A DNA stretch of 64,000 nucleotides, from NCBI GenBank assembly GCA_040776905.1, contig JAXGZQ010000001.1, positions 496,001 through 560,000 of the forward strand, in the 5' to 3' direction. Below, one piece after another: positions 44,129 to 53,441 of this stretch; within the stretch, counting starts at the first letter, position 1, and every line of letters starts with the position of its first letter. Both the position numbers and the translations under genes were made by a program. Source of the stretch: SLHU01 sp009929975. Its GTDB lineage: Bacteria; Bacillota; Clostridia; Saccharofermentanales; UBA5734. The notes under the pieces were generated by a model. It searched no databases. It was not told where the DNA came from and worked only from the letters and a program-made list of their open reading frames with translations.

Positions 44129-45364
44129 TCATCCGCCGATACGACGGACCGTGATCAGCTTGGCACCCCAGTTCAAAATGGAGCTGACACTGGCGACAAT
44201 GACTTTTCGCTTGGACGATGACGCATGGATCATCTTATCACCGCCGATATAAAGCGCGACATGGCTGGGAATCAACTGACCATCACCACTACGGCGGGCA
44301 TCCATGACAAGGATATCGCCGGGCCGGGCATTACTGTACGATACGCCTGTACCGATGCGCGGATAATCGCGGCTTGAACGGGAAATACTGATGCCGGCCT
44401 GACGGTAGACCCAACTGGTAAATCCCGAGCAATCCATACCGCTCAGGCTTGAGCTGCCCCAGACATAAGGTGTACCCAGCGCCTGATAAGCGATATCGAC
44501 AATCCGGCTGCCGCTTGGATTGGCAGGCGCGTTGCCGGAACTGTAATCGCGGGACGATGAGGAGGATGATGAACGGGAGACAGGCACCGGACCTTGTTCG
44601 GTCAGGTACTTGGACGCGACAAAGCCTGTTTTACCATCTGCAGTCTTGACTTTCGACCAGCCGTCAGCGACAGCAATCCGGGTCAGTTTCTGCAAATGGT
44701 CAAGTTTAGCGAGAACTTCGCTGTCTGTGCTCGCCTCAGCTCTGAGATTCAACTGACTGGCATCAACATAACGAGTCTGTTCAACAGGCCGGAATACCAG
44801 ATCACGGGTCACATATTCAGAGGAAATGAAACCAACCTGGTCATCTGATTTGACCTGAATCCATTCCTTATTGCTCTCGGATATGCAGATGACTTTGTCA
44901 GCGAGTTCGAGAACATCAAGGATTTCAGCGTCCGTATTCGGTTGTGCCCTGAAATTCAAAGCCGAGGTATTGACGTACAGCGGATACTCATCCACGGTCA
45001 GCCAATAAAGTTCCGGCAGTTGGATTTCCACTTCACGAACTTCAATCTGCAGCGGTTCAGCCGGATTTTCCGTGGGTTTCTCGGCCGTCGAACCGTTTGC
45101 TGACGATGATTGCCGGGAAAAACTGCTGTCTACCACAGACATCATCTCAACGGGAGCCAGTTTATAAGCTGAAGGTCCCTTCGCTGACTCGGCCGCGGGT
45201 ACCGCGGAGAGCATTGAGATGGTGGGTGATTGACTGGAAATGGCTGGAAAAAACGCGAGTCCAAGGGGTTGACATAAAACGGGGATGGCAGCCACCAGTG
45301 AAACAGTCGTTGTGATGATCAGATGACGAAGCTGTTTCGGGCTTGGTTTTTTGCGATTCAGCAT
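44129..45364 (-). CDS. NlpC/P60 cell-wall hydrolase with two SH3 domains
   Basis: A 411-residue exported peptidoglycan endopeptidase (gamma-D-Glu-diamino acid type by family). A signal-type hydrophobic segment lies at about residues 15-40. Two bacterial SH3 repeats follow (LNFRAQPNTDAEILDVLE and LNLRAEASTDSEVLAKLD, each ending with GFISSEYVT or GFVASKYLT), then a serine-rich linker. The NlpC/P60 domain has catalytic cysteine in GMDCSGFTSWV, histidine in SHVALYIGG and a second polar position in MIHASSSKR. Likely acts in wall turnover. Confidence 0.92.
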   Translation of the reverse strand: MLNRKKPSPKQLRHLIITTTVSLVAAIPVLCQPLGLAFFPAISSQSPTISMLSAVPAAESAKGPSAYKLAPVEMMSVVDSSFSRQSSSANGSTAEKPTENPAEPLQIEVREVEIQLPELYWLTVDEYPLYVNTSALNFRAQPNTDAEILDVLELADKVICISESNKEWIQVKSDDQVGFISSEYVTRDLVFRPVEQTRYVDASQLNLRAEASTDSEVLAKLDHLQKLTRIAVADGWSKVKTADGKTGFVASKYLTEQGPVPVSRSSSSSSSRDYSSGNAPANPSGSRIVDIAYQALGTPYVWGSSSLSGMDCSGFTSWVYRQAGISISRSSRDYPRIGTGVSYSNARPGDILVMDARRSGDGQLIPSHVALYIGGDKMIHASSSKRKVIVASVSSILNWGAKLITVRRIGG

Positions 45365-45513
45365 GATTCCTCCAGAAGGCGGACGAAAAAAGAACGCCTA
45401 TTTAAAAGCAATTATAAAGATCATGTTGCATCGCGTCAATGTGTTTGGAATAAATCTGAAACATCTTCGTAATAATGGCAGTTCTGGTTGTCTAAACTAA
45501 CAAGTTCAGGTCA

Positions 45514-46221
45514 TCAGACATGCAGGCGGCGTGCGACGGCCTCCCGCAGGGCATGCCGTCGAGCCAGAAGAACCAGGACCAGCGCGACCGCAATACACGG
45601 CAGCAGTACAAACAGCGACCAGCCCGGACGCAGTGCCTGTTCAAGATACGATCGGATCAGCAGATCAATTGCCAAAGACAGCAGGCCTGCGCTGATCATG
45701 ATGAAAGCCGGCAGATAGAACAGCGAAAGTTTTCGGCGCTGAAAAACAATCGTGATGACTCCAGTCGGAATCGCCGTCAGCAGATAGACCGGCAATGCAA
45801 GCGGCAAGAACCAGTCTCCGTTCAGCTGCAGATAACTGATCAGATACACATAAGCCAGGCCAGTCAGCGCGAATGGCAGAAAGATACGCCGGAAAGATGG
45901 CCTGACCCAGAGAAACGGCGGGACCAGTCCGGTCCACAGGACGAGCAAGGCCCCGGTTGGATAGAGGCTCCAGTCAATCTGGCGGCTGACGGAAAAATCG
46001 ATTGCCAGACACAGCAGCGCGGGGAAGATCAATATGATGCTGATCATGCCCGCCGTCAGACGTCGGTTTTTGCGCACAATGACAGGATCGTGCCGATCGG
46101 CATATGATTTCTTCGCGTCAGCCTGATAAGGCTGCAGCGGATCAAGAACCGGAACACCACACAGTGGACAATACTTCTCTGACGGATCGAGCCGGACACC
46201 GCAATGAACGCAGTAAGCCAT
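45514..46221 (-). CDS. DUF6320-like zinc-ribbon membrane protein
   Basis: A 235-residue protein with an N-terminal zinc ribbon (two C-x-x-C pairs: YCVHCGVRLDPSEKYCPLCG) followed by about six membrane spans. Start ATG 46221, five bases after the upstream acyltransferase gene. Proteins of this type are often encoded next to condensation/acyltransferase-like proteins, as here. Function unknown; a membrane role in lipid or cell-envelope modification is inference from the neighbour. Confidence 0.78.
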   Translation of the reverse strand: MAYCVHCGVRLDPSEKYCPLCGVPVLDPLQPYQADAKKSYADRHDPVIVRKNRRLTAGMISIILIFPALLCLAIDFSVSRQIDWSLYPTGALLVLWTGLVPPFLWVRPSFRRIFLPFALTGLAYVYLISYLQLNGDWFLPLALPVYLLTAIPTGVITIVFQRRKLSLFYLPAFIMISAGLLSLAIDLLIRSYLEQALRPGWSLFVLLPCIAVALVLVLLARRHALREAVARRLHV

Positions 46222-46226
46222 TGTTG

Positions 46227-47546
46227 TTATTTCCTTTCAATCTGATTGCTCATGACCGTGACATCCAGACCGAGTTCGACCAGATGCTGGAAAAAAGCAC
46301 GTTGGATATCAGTCTCCTGCATCGTCGATGTAAACGCGATCGTCAGGTTGTCATTCAAACTGATAACCGCACAGTTGACCGGATTGAGCCGGGATGGTCC
46401 CAGTTGAAACTCAAAATGGTCAATCTGACCGGATATTTCCTCCGGCATGGTCTGCGCCCCCAGGTTGGAGAGCGTTCCAGTAAAGCGGCTTTCGCCAACC
46501 AACGCGTAGACAATCCGCATGGCCAGCGTCTTCAGTTTGAGCGGAGCCAGGCGCAGAAGCCAGTTCTTTTCCGGTCTGACATTGGCCCCCATCATTGCGT
46601 TCAGGTACTTCTGGTTGATGGTATAACGCATGAAATAATGAACCAGAAGAAGTATTTCCTCAAACGAATAGTCGCCCAGCGCCGGCTCGATTCCCGGATT
46701 GGCATATAATGCGAAATTGCGCAGGGTGCGCGTCGGAAAATAGCGTCGGACATTGATCGGGACTGAAATGCGAATGGGGCGATCGATCTGGAAACCACCA
46801 CGCTGCTGGATCCGGTAAAGCTGATACAGATAAACTGATGTCAGTAATTCGGTGATGCTGACCTGATGGCGTTTCGCGACTTCAGCGACCTGTCCGGCCG
46901 AACAGATACCGGTGATCATACTTAGCTGATGCCCTGTCAGAATGGTGCCCTGCAGATGGAACGCAGCTGTCTCAGCGGGTCGGCGTGTGACCCTGAAATC
47001 GGAATAGCGCCGGTAGGCGTCCTCCATTTCTTCCGGCTGTGCGTCCGCGTTCAGGTCAAGTACGCCATGCCCAGGCCGATACTGGCTGCCACCGAGTGAT
47101 AAGTAGGCAGCTGTCAGGGTTTTCAGAAAGACCAGTCCGCCGTAACCATCCGTCAAAGCATGGAAAAACTCAACCGCGATCCGTTTCTGTCCATAGCGTA
47201 CGCGGAACAGGTAGCCTTTTTCATCACGAACCGACCAGTGGCGCATCGGATTGATGACATCCTCTTCAACCGTGACCGGCAGCTGGCAGGACTCGAGATA
47301 GTACCAGAACACCCCTTTGCGCAGACGGACCGCGAAGAACGGAAGCCGCTTCAGGGTATTACGCAGGGCAGCAAGCAGGCGGTCCGGCTCAATCTCCTGA
47401 TGGAGGACAGCAGACAGGCGGAAAACCGATATATGGCGCGACCGCATGATGACCGGATAAATTTTGGCCGCGTTATCCAGCCGATACCAGCGGGCGATCG
47501 GGTGTCTGCGCCCGCCCCTGTCAGATGTTTTATTCCGTTCAGCCAT
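46227..47546 (-). CDS. Condensation-domain-like / alcohol acetyltransferase-like acyltransferase
   Basis: A 439-residue protein with the chloramphenicol-acetyltransferase/condensation fold. The HxxxD-type catalytic motif is VEFFHALTDGYGGLVFL, and the C-terminal DFG-like structural region is near SNLGAQTMPEEISGQ. The first residues (RHPIARWYRLDNAAKIYPVI) match the alcohol acetyltransferase/DUF1298-type opening. I use ATG 47546, which overlaps the pdxA-like stop by eight bases (ATGGCTGA), over two upstream in-frame ATGs. Likely acts with the zinc-ribbon membrane protein downstream. Confidence 0.8.
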   Translation of the reverse strand: MAERNKTSDRGGRRHPIARWYRLDNAAKIYPVIMRSRHISVFRLSAVLHQEIEPDRLLAALRNTLKRLPFFAVRLRKGVFWYYLESCQLPVTVEEDVINPMRHWSVRDEKGYLFRVRYGQKRIAVEFFHALTDGYGGLVFLKTLTAAYLSLGGSQYRPGHGVLDLNADAQPEEMEDAYRRYSDFRVTRRPAETAAFHLQGTILTGHQLSMITGICSAGQVAEVAKRHQVSITELLTSVYLYQLYRIQQRGGFQIDRPIRISVPINVRRYFPTRTLRNFALYANPGIEPALGDYSFEEILLLVHYFMRYTINQKYLNAMMGANVRPEKNWLLRLAPLKLKTLAMRIVYALVGESRFTGTLSNLGAQTMPEEISGQIDHFEFQLGPSRLNPVNCAVISLNDNLTIAFTSTMQETDIQRAFFQHLVELGLDVTVMSNQIERK

Positions 47547-48600
47547 TTGAAACAGCGTCTGCCTGTCCATGCCGACGCGCCGCGTGATTGACATTGTAGG
47601 GCTGACAATACTTTGCGCCCAGCCGCAGCGCTTCTTTCAGGCTGACCGCACTGGCAATGCCCTGTCCGGCAATATCAAGAGCCGTTCCGTGGTCAACGGA
47701 CGTCCTGAGAAATGGCAGTCCGAGCGTTAATGCGATCGTCCGTTCGAAGTCGAGTGTCTTGGTCGCGATATGGCCTTGATCATGATACAGTGACAAGACA
47801 GCGGCGTAGCGGCCCTGATGAGCCAGATGAAACACAGAATCAGCGCCGACCGGTCCGGTGACGGAAAGTCCTCTGGCCTGGCAGTCCCTGATGGCCGGCG
47901 CAACGGCCGTCATCTCCTCATCACCAAACAGGCCATGCTCCCCGCTGTGCGGATTAAGGCCGGCGACCGCCAGTATCCCGTCAGGCAGTCCGAGAGCTTT
48001 CAGCGCGCTGAGGCTGGCATCGATCATGTTTGAGACACGCTCACGTGTCACCAGATCACAAGCCTGCCTCAGGCTGACATGCCGTGTCAGAAAAAAGACA
48101 CGCAGTCCATTGGTCTCAAACAAAGTCAGAGGCTGGTCGGATCGGGTCAGTCCGGCCAGGATCTCCGTGTGGCCGATATAGGGAATGTCGGCCGCACGGA
48201 GGGACTCCTTATTGATCGGGGTAGTGACCATCGCGTCAGCGATTCCACGCCGGATCAGCTCAACCGCCTCAACGATATAATCAAAAGCATATTGACCGGC
48301 ACGCGCCTGAACCTGACCAATCTGCAGCGTATCCAGAGCATCATGTCCCGAATCAGCCAGCAGAATCTGTCCCGGATTATCCGCTGCATTCGACAGATCT
48401 TCAGGCTGACGAATGATTTTGCATGTGATATCGAGGCCGGAAAAGCGCGCGGCGTCCTGCAAAACCGCCCGGTCTCCGGTAACCAGAGGCCGGCAGATCT
48501 GCCATACCTTCGGGTCAGACAGGGCTTTGACGACGATTTCCGGACCAATTCCGTTGGGATCACCCATGGGAATCGCTAAAACAGGGCGTTGACGGCTCAT
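47539..48600 (-). CDS. pdxA: PdxA-family 4-hydroxythreonine-4-phosphate dehydrogenase-like enzyme
   Basis: A 353-residue NAD(P)-dependent dehydrogenase. The start RPVLAIPMGDPNGIGPEIVV and the segments RAGQYAFDYIVEAVEL, VTTPINKESLRAA, GHTEILAGLT, NPHSGEHGLFGDEE and YHDQGHIATKTLDFE hold the metal-binding histidines. No other vitamin B6 gene is nearby, and the family also contains PdxA2 enzymes acting on erythronate or threonate 4-phosphate, so the substrate may be a sugar acid. First gene of a three-gene unit. Confidence 0.87.
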   Translation of the reverse strand: MSRQRPVLAIPMGDPNGIGPEIVVKALSDPKVWQICRPLVTGDRAVLQDAARFSGLDITCKIIRQPEDLSNAADNPGQILLADSGHDALDTLQIGQVQARAGQYAFDYIVEAVELIRRGIADAMVTTPINKESLRAADIPYIGHTEILAGLTRSDQPLTLFETNGLRVFFLTRHVSLRQACDLVTRERVSNMIDASLSALKALGLPDGILAVAGLNPHSGEHGLFGDEEMTAVAPAIRDCQARGLSVTGPVGADSVFHLAHQGRYAAVLSLYHDQGHIATKTLDFERTIALTLGLPFLRTSVDHGTALDIAGQGIASAVSLKEALRLGAKYCQPYNVNHAARRHGQADAVSNG

Positions 48601-48828
48601 TGCATGTCCTCCGCTGAAATCCAGTTCACAGAACGCTCCGTGACCATTAATATCAATAGTTTAGCATATCAATCATGGAAAAAAATGACCTGGACCGGGA
48701 GACGACGATGATCTTTGCGCCCATCACATTCTTGAATGAGAATCTAAAGAGTGGCATGATAATGCTGAACAGGTCTATCCCTGTAATTTGCGCAGTGATT
48801 GCGTCGATGATAAAGAAAGCAGGCTCAC

Positions 48829-49542
48829 ATGAATTACCTTTATGAACTCCATCTGCACACGGCCGAAACCAGTAAATGCGGGCAGTCTTCCGCCGCTGAC
48901 ATGATAAAAGCGCTGGCTGACAAAGGAATCAGCGGCACCGTGGTGACGGATCATTTTGTCAACGCCAATGCCCGGGTCGACCGTGACGCACCGTGGCATG
49001 AGCAGATCGACCAGATTCTGCAGGGCTACCGTCAGGCTGTGATCGCCGGGCAGACTTATGGCGTCCAGGTTTTTCTCGGCTGGGAATATTTCGCCGACTG
49101 GAAAGACTATGTCACCTTCGGTCCTGATGAGTCATTTCTCTATGAACATCCTGAGCTGGCCGCCCTGGACCCACTGTCATACAGCCGGCTGATCCATGAA
49201 AACGGCGGATTCATCATCCATGCCCATCCTTACCGGGAAGCGTGGTATACGCCGGAAGAAAAATGGGGTGTGATTGTCCCCGGAGCCCATGACGCGATTG
49301 AAGTGTTCAATGGTGGAAACAGTGAGGAACGTTTTAATCAGAGTGCTTTTCAATATGCGGCAGACCGGCGGGACCTGATGACAGCCGGCAGCGACACCCA
49401 CGCGGTTGAGACAACGGGCAGCGGCCTGATGGCCTTCCCCCGCCGGCTTGATTCCGTGCAAGACCTGATCTGTGCCTTGCGCGCGGATGAGGGGCAGCGT
49501 CTGATCCGGCCGGAGCTTCCATTGTCTGCCAACAGCTGCTGA
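48829..49542 (+). CDS. PHP-domain phosphoesterase
   Basis: A 237-residue metal-dependent hydrolase of the PHP superfamily. Metal ligands are visible in YELHLHTAETS, VVTDHF, LGWEYF, FIIHAHPYREAW and GSDTHAVETT. Related proteins are histidinol phosphatase, tRNA/oligoribonuclease-type and AMP phosphatase enzymes; the precise substrate is not evident. Start ATG 48829 with AAGCAGG upstream. It lies 79 bp before the Fe-S aldo/keto reductase. Confidence 0.85.
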   Translation: MNYLYELHLHTAETSKCGQSSAADMIKALADKGISGTVVTDHFVNANARVDRDAPWHEQIDQILQGYRQAVIAGQTYGVQVFLGWEYFADWKDYVTFGPDESFLYEHPELAALDPLSYSRLIHENGGFIIHAHPYREAWYTPEEKWGVIVPGAHDAIEVFNGGNSEERFNQSAFQYAADRRDLMTAGSDTHAVETTGSGLMAFPRRLDSVQDLICALRADEGQRLIRPELPLSANSC

Positions 49543-49621
49543 CGAGACACTGAATCGATCAGATCATACACGCCGGCCGTCAGGATAGATTCAATCAGGT
49601 AAACGAAACGGAGAAATCAGG

Positions 49622-50782
49622 ATGCATCAACGTGAACTGGGAAAAACAGGACTTATGGTCAGCGAAGTCGGCCTTGGCTGTGAACACCTGCAGGGACTGC
49701 CAGCCGGACAGGTCAACGATGTCATCGCCTGCGCGCTTGATCAGGGTGTAAATATACTGGATATTTTCATGTCTGAACCCAATGTACGAAACCATATCGG
49801 AGCCGCGATCAAGCCCAGGCGGCAAAAGATCATCCTTCAGGCGCATATCGGCTCTATCTGGCAGAACGGCCAGTATGCCCGCAGCCGCGACCTGAACCAG
49901 TGCCGGACCTTCTTCGAGGACTATCTGGCCCGGCTCGACACCGACTATCTCGATATCGGCATGCTGCATTTCTGTGACTCACTTGAAGATCTGGATCAAC
50001 TGATCGATCATGGTATTCTGGACTACGCGCATGACCTGAAAAGAAACGGGCGCATCCGTGCCGTCGGGCTTAGTTCACATGACCCGCATACGGCAATGAC
50101 CGCCGTAGAAACCGGCAAGATTGATGTCCTGATGTTCAGCCTGAATCCGGCTTTTGATATTCTGCCCGACGCAACCGGGATTGACGATCTTTTCAAGCAC
50201 ACGACCTTCCAGGGACGTGGCGGACAGGGAATTCATCCGGCCAGAGAAGCTCTGGTCCAGACCTGCGCGGCCATGGGGACCGGGGTGACCGTTATGAAAG
50301 GGTTTGCCGGCGGCATGCTCCTCAGTGATCAGGGATCACCGTTCGGCACGGCGCTCACACCCGTCCAGTGTATCAGCTACGCTCTGAGCCGTCCGGCGAC
50401 TGCCAGTGTCATGGCAGGATGCAGAACAACGGAGGAAGTTCTAGCTGCGACAGCCTGGCAGACAGCGTCGGCGGAGGAGAAGGATTTCGCGCTCGCCCTG
50501 AGCAGGACACCGGAATATTCGGTAGAAGGCAAGTGCATGTATTGCAACCACTGCCTGCCCTGCCCTGCCCATATCGATATCGCCCAGGTACTGAAATACC
50601 ATGACCTGCTGCTGGCGACCGGCGGGGATCCCAACCGGTCAGCCACCATACAGGCTCATTACAGCGCACTTGAACATCATGCTTCCGACTGCATTCACTG
50701 TGGACAATGCGAAACCCGCTGCCCATTCTCAGTCGCGGTGATGGAAAAGATGAATCTGGCGGCTCACACCTTCAATATCTGA
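49622..50782 (+). CDS. Aldo/keto reductase with C-terminal 4Fe-4S ferredoxin domain
   Basis: A 386-residue fusion. Residues 1-285 are the AKR barrel (RELGKTGLMVSEVGLGC ... SLNPAFDI ... VTVMKGFAGGML). In the usual D-x-x-x-x-Y position this protein has NILDIFMSEPNVR, so the classical catalytic tyrosine is absent. Residues about 300-386 have two cysteine sets (CMYCNHCLPCP and CIHCGQCETRCPF) for two 4Fe-4S clusters. Such fusions are common in anaerobes and may pass electrons to or from the barrel. Its last 19 bases overlap the convergent epimerase gene. Confidence 0.88.
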   Translation: MHQRELGKTGLMVSEVGLGCEHLQGLPAGQVNDVIACALDQGVNILDIFMSEPNVRNHIGAAIKPRRQKIILQAHIGSIWQNGQYARSRDLNQCRTFFEDYLARLDTDYLDIGMLHFCDSLEDLDQLIDHGILDYAHDLKRNGRIRAVGLSSHDPHTAMTAVETGKIDVLMFSLNPAFDILPDATGIDDLFKHTTFQGRGGQGIHPAREALVQTCAAMGTGVTVMKGFAGGMLLSDQGSPFGTALTPVQCISYALSRPATASVMAGCRTTEEVLAATAWQTASAEEKDFALALSRTPEYSVEGKCMYCNHCLPCPAHIDIAQVLKYHDLLLATGGDPNRSATIQAHYSALEHHASDCIHCGQCETRCPFSVAVMEKMNLAAHTFNI

Positions 50783-51990
50783 TTGACGCGCTCATAGACT
50801 TCAAAGGCCGCACGCGAATTATGATAGGGGCATTTCCAGGGACTGACCAGGAACGGTGAGTTCTGTTCCGGTTTTGAGTCGCGTCCGGCGGCCAGCCATT
50901 CTCCCTCTTCATTATTGATGATGTAATCTTCAATATAGTCCCAGATAATCAGGGCCTGATCGAGAAACCAGCCGTCCTGACTGATCTGCCAGGCATTCAG
51001 TGAGCCCACGACAGCTTCAGCCTGTGCCCACCAGACTTTTTCCGGACCGACAATCGTCCCGTCTGGCAGACCCAGATCATAAATACCGCCGATTTCAGGA
51101 TCCATCGCCTCTCTGAGCACGGCCCCGGCCATTTCAACCGCGATCTCACGGCTGCGGCTGAGCCAGTGATCGGCCCGATCACGGTCTTTGCTGACACGGT
51201 GATAGACTTCAGCCGCCTCGAAGAGCAGCCAGCTGCCTTCAATGTCATGGCCGAAAGAAAACTCACGGCTGACCGGTTTCATCTGCTGATCGAAGAAATA
51301 ATTGAAATGATGCGTTTCTGAATTGTAGATAACCTCCGCGGTCAGACGAATCATGTTTTCCAGCGCTCTGAGAGCGTCATCGGTCTGCCGGATGCGGGCA
51401 TAGGCGGTCAGCGGCTCGAGAATATGCAGATGTGTATTCATTGAGAGCTGGCCTGCCGGGGCGATCGCCAGTGCGGCTTTGGCGTCAGACTGGTCGGAAC
51501 GGGCCATTTCAACATAATGATCATCCTGGCGGCATTCCTGATCAATATAATGAAAGATCCGGTCCGCGTAATCAAAGGCTTCAGGACGGCCTGTCGCCCG
51601 CGCGTATTCAGAAAACGCATACAGGAGGAACCCTTGTCCATAGGTGACTTTGCTGCGAATCGCCGGACTTCCGTCGGCATGGACCGCCCAGAAACCACCG
51701 CCGTTCTCATGGTCCCAGAACCAGGTTGTCAGATAGTCAAAAGCCTTCTTTGCGAATGGCAGATACTGCGGATCATCGAACACACGGCTCGCAGCCGAAA
51801 ACGTCCAGAGCAGGCGGGCGTTCAGCACCAGATATTTATCAGCATCGTCGCGGACCGTACCGTCAGAGGTCATTTCACCGATAAACCCTCCGTTTTTTTC
51901 ATCCACGGTCCGATCCATCCAAAATGGCAGAATGTTGTCCAATACATCTTCCTGCATGCGAAATCGCAGTTCTTCGAGTTGTTGTTTCAT
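50764..51990 (-). CDS. AGE-family epimerase, probable cellobiose 2-epimerase
   Basis: A 408-residue (alpha/alpha)6-barrel enzyme of the N-acylglucosamine 2-epimerase superfamily. Segments SMNTHLHILEPLTAYARI, EFSFGHDIEGSWLLFEAAEV, KVWWAQAEAVVGSLNAW and SPWKCPYHNSRAAFEVYER match the cellobiose 2-epimerase branch (histidine catalysis) rather than GlcNAc epimerase. Start ATG 51990 has GGAGGTG seven bases upstream; a longer frame from 52053 is unlikely. Converts terminal glucose of beta-linked disaccharides to mannose if the assignment is right. Confidence 0.83.
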   Translation of the reverse strand: MKQQLEELRFRMQEDVLDNILPFWMDRTVDEKNGGFIGEMTSDGTVRDDADKYLVLNARLLWTFSAASRVFDDPQYLPFAKKAFDYLTTWFWDHENGGGFWAVHADGSPAIRSKVTYGQGFLLYAFSEYARATGRPEAFDYADRIFHYIDQECRQDDHYVEMARSDQSDAKAALAIAPAGQLSMNTHLHILEPLTAYARIRQTDDALRALENMIRLTAEVIYNSETHHFNYFFDQQMKPVSREFSFGHDIEGSWLLFEAAEVYHRVSKDRDRADHWLSRSREIAVEMAGAVLREAMDPEIGGIYDLGLPDGTIVGPEKVWWAQAEAVVGSLNAWQISQDGWFLDQALIIWDYIEDYIINNEEGEWLAAGRDSKPEQNSPFLVSPWKCPYHNSRAAFEVYERVNQILKV

Positions 51991-52107
51991 CGTAGCACCT
52001 CCAGAAATCCGGCTTGTATTTTGATGGCTAGATCGATTGCAGTCCATCGACACGCATGAGTGTGTGGTTGTCCTGATCTGTCAATATTCTATCACATCAG
52101 AAACGGG

Positions 52108-53187
52108 TCAGACTGATTCCTTTTTCTGCAAGACATAGATGGCTGCTTTCTTTCCGGAGACGAGAATATGATAGGCCCGGAGCCGTTCAAACTGATGATT
52201 GAAGGTTTCTGCTGCCGCCAGAAATTCGTCTTTACGGGCCGTCAACAGGACCAGTCGTCCTCCCCTGCGCATGATCCGGTCAAATCCGTTCAACATTTGG
52301 CGGTAAAATTCATCCATCTGGCTGATTGATTCATAATAGCCCCAGGGTGGGTCCGTGACGATCGTGCTGACAAAGCCATCCTCAAAGAAATCAGGCTGCA
52401 GGGCGTCCATCTGTTTGGTGATGATCTGGCGGCGAATCGCGGCCCCCCGATGGTTCTGACGAAATCCGCGGACCATCGCGTCATCGATGTCAGCGAAAAA
52501 AACCAGCTGAGACGGGCCGAAATTGAGCCGGGCCAGTGGAATTGTGCCATATCCGGCAAACGGATCAAGAAAAATATCATCCGGCTGCGGTTGAGACAGA
52601 TGGCACATCATCAGCGCAATTTCCGGACGCAGACTGCCGGCTGTCAGCTGCCGGCTGGTCGTTCGGCGTGTCAGTCGAAATAGATAGTAGGCAGTGCCCT
52701 CCCTGCGGCGAAGCAGCCAGATTTCGTGATCCGGACGATGGGCGTCAGCTCTCAGATTGAGACCGGCTGTCCGGCTGACCGTCGTTTCCAGCCGGCGCAT
52801 GGTATCGTGACTGGCACTGACCAGGTGGTTTTCATCGGACAGGACGATTCTGAATGTCTGGCCTTGCTTCAGCTGGCCACTTCCGGTCAACGCGCTGATT
52901 TCCTTTGCTTCAATCGGCAGATGCGCGGCCAGTTCAGCCAGATCGTCCATACGGTCCTGCGGCTGGCTGACCGCTGTCAGCGAACGCAGCAGCAGAAATG
53001 AGTTGCTGAAGAAATCCAGGCGCCTGATCTGATCAGGTGGCGCCGTTGTGGAATAGACCAGAAGACCGTCCATGAGGGTCGGTGAACCGGACAGTGTGAC
53101 GGACTGCCGCAGCATCTCCTCCGCGACTTCCTGGAGTCCCGCAACACACATGGATACATAAGTCAGTGTCTGGCGTTTATCGGTCAT
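52108..53187 (-). CDS. TRM11-like RNA/DNA methyltransferase
   Basis: A 359-residue class I methyltransferase. The second half has the fold IFLDPFAGYGTIPLARLN (SAM motif I) and the target-base motif TIVTDPPWGYYESI ([DN]-P-P-[FYW]), followed by RRGGRLVLLTARKDEF. The N-terminal half may contain a THUMP-like RNA-binding domain, though this is weaker. Family members methylate guanine N2 in tRNA or rRNA. Monocistronic. Confidence 0.8.
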   Translation of the reverse strand: MTDKRQTLTYVSMCVAGLQEVAEEMLRQSVTLSGSPTLMDGLLVYSTTAPPDQIRRLDFFSNSFLLLRSLTAVSQPQDRMDDLAELAAHLPIEAKEISALTGSGQLKQGQTFRIVLSDENHLVSASHDTMRRLETTVSRTAGLNLRADAHRPDHEIWLLRRREGTAYYLFRLTRRTTSRQLTAGSLRPEIALMMCHLSQPQPDDIFLDPFAGYGTIPLARLNFGPSQLVFFADIDDAMVRGFRQNHRGAAIRRQIITKQMDALQPDFFEDGFVSTIVTDPPWGYYESISQMDEFYRQMLNGFDRIMRRGGRLVLLTARKDEFLAAAETFNHQFERLRAYHILVSGKKAAIYVLQKKESV

Positions 53188-53441
53188 GCAAGCTCCTTTT
53201 GCCTGTCTTCTCTCTTGCGTTTTATTCTGGCCACCGGCCTTATTCTATCAGGTCCTGTCATCCGGCAAAAGCCGGAAGCGTCATTCGATGAAAAAACACA
53301 ACCAGTCAGCCGTTGATTTCGACCACTGGGAGTAAAGCGCCACCATCAATCCGTTGATCGTTTTATAATAGCATCATCAAAAAAGACCCTATTTCTCTGA
53401 CATCTCAGAGGCTGATGCCGCCGACGACTGGAGGAAACATC

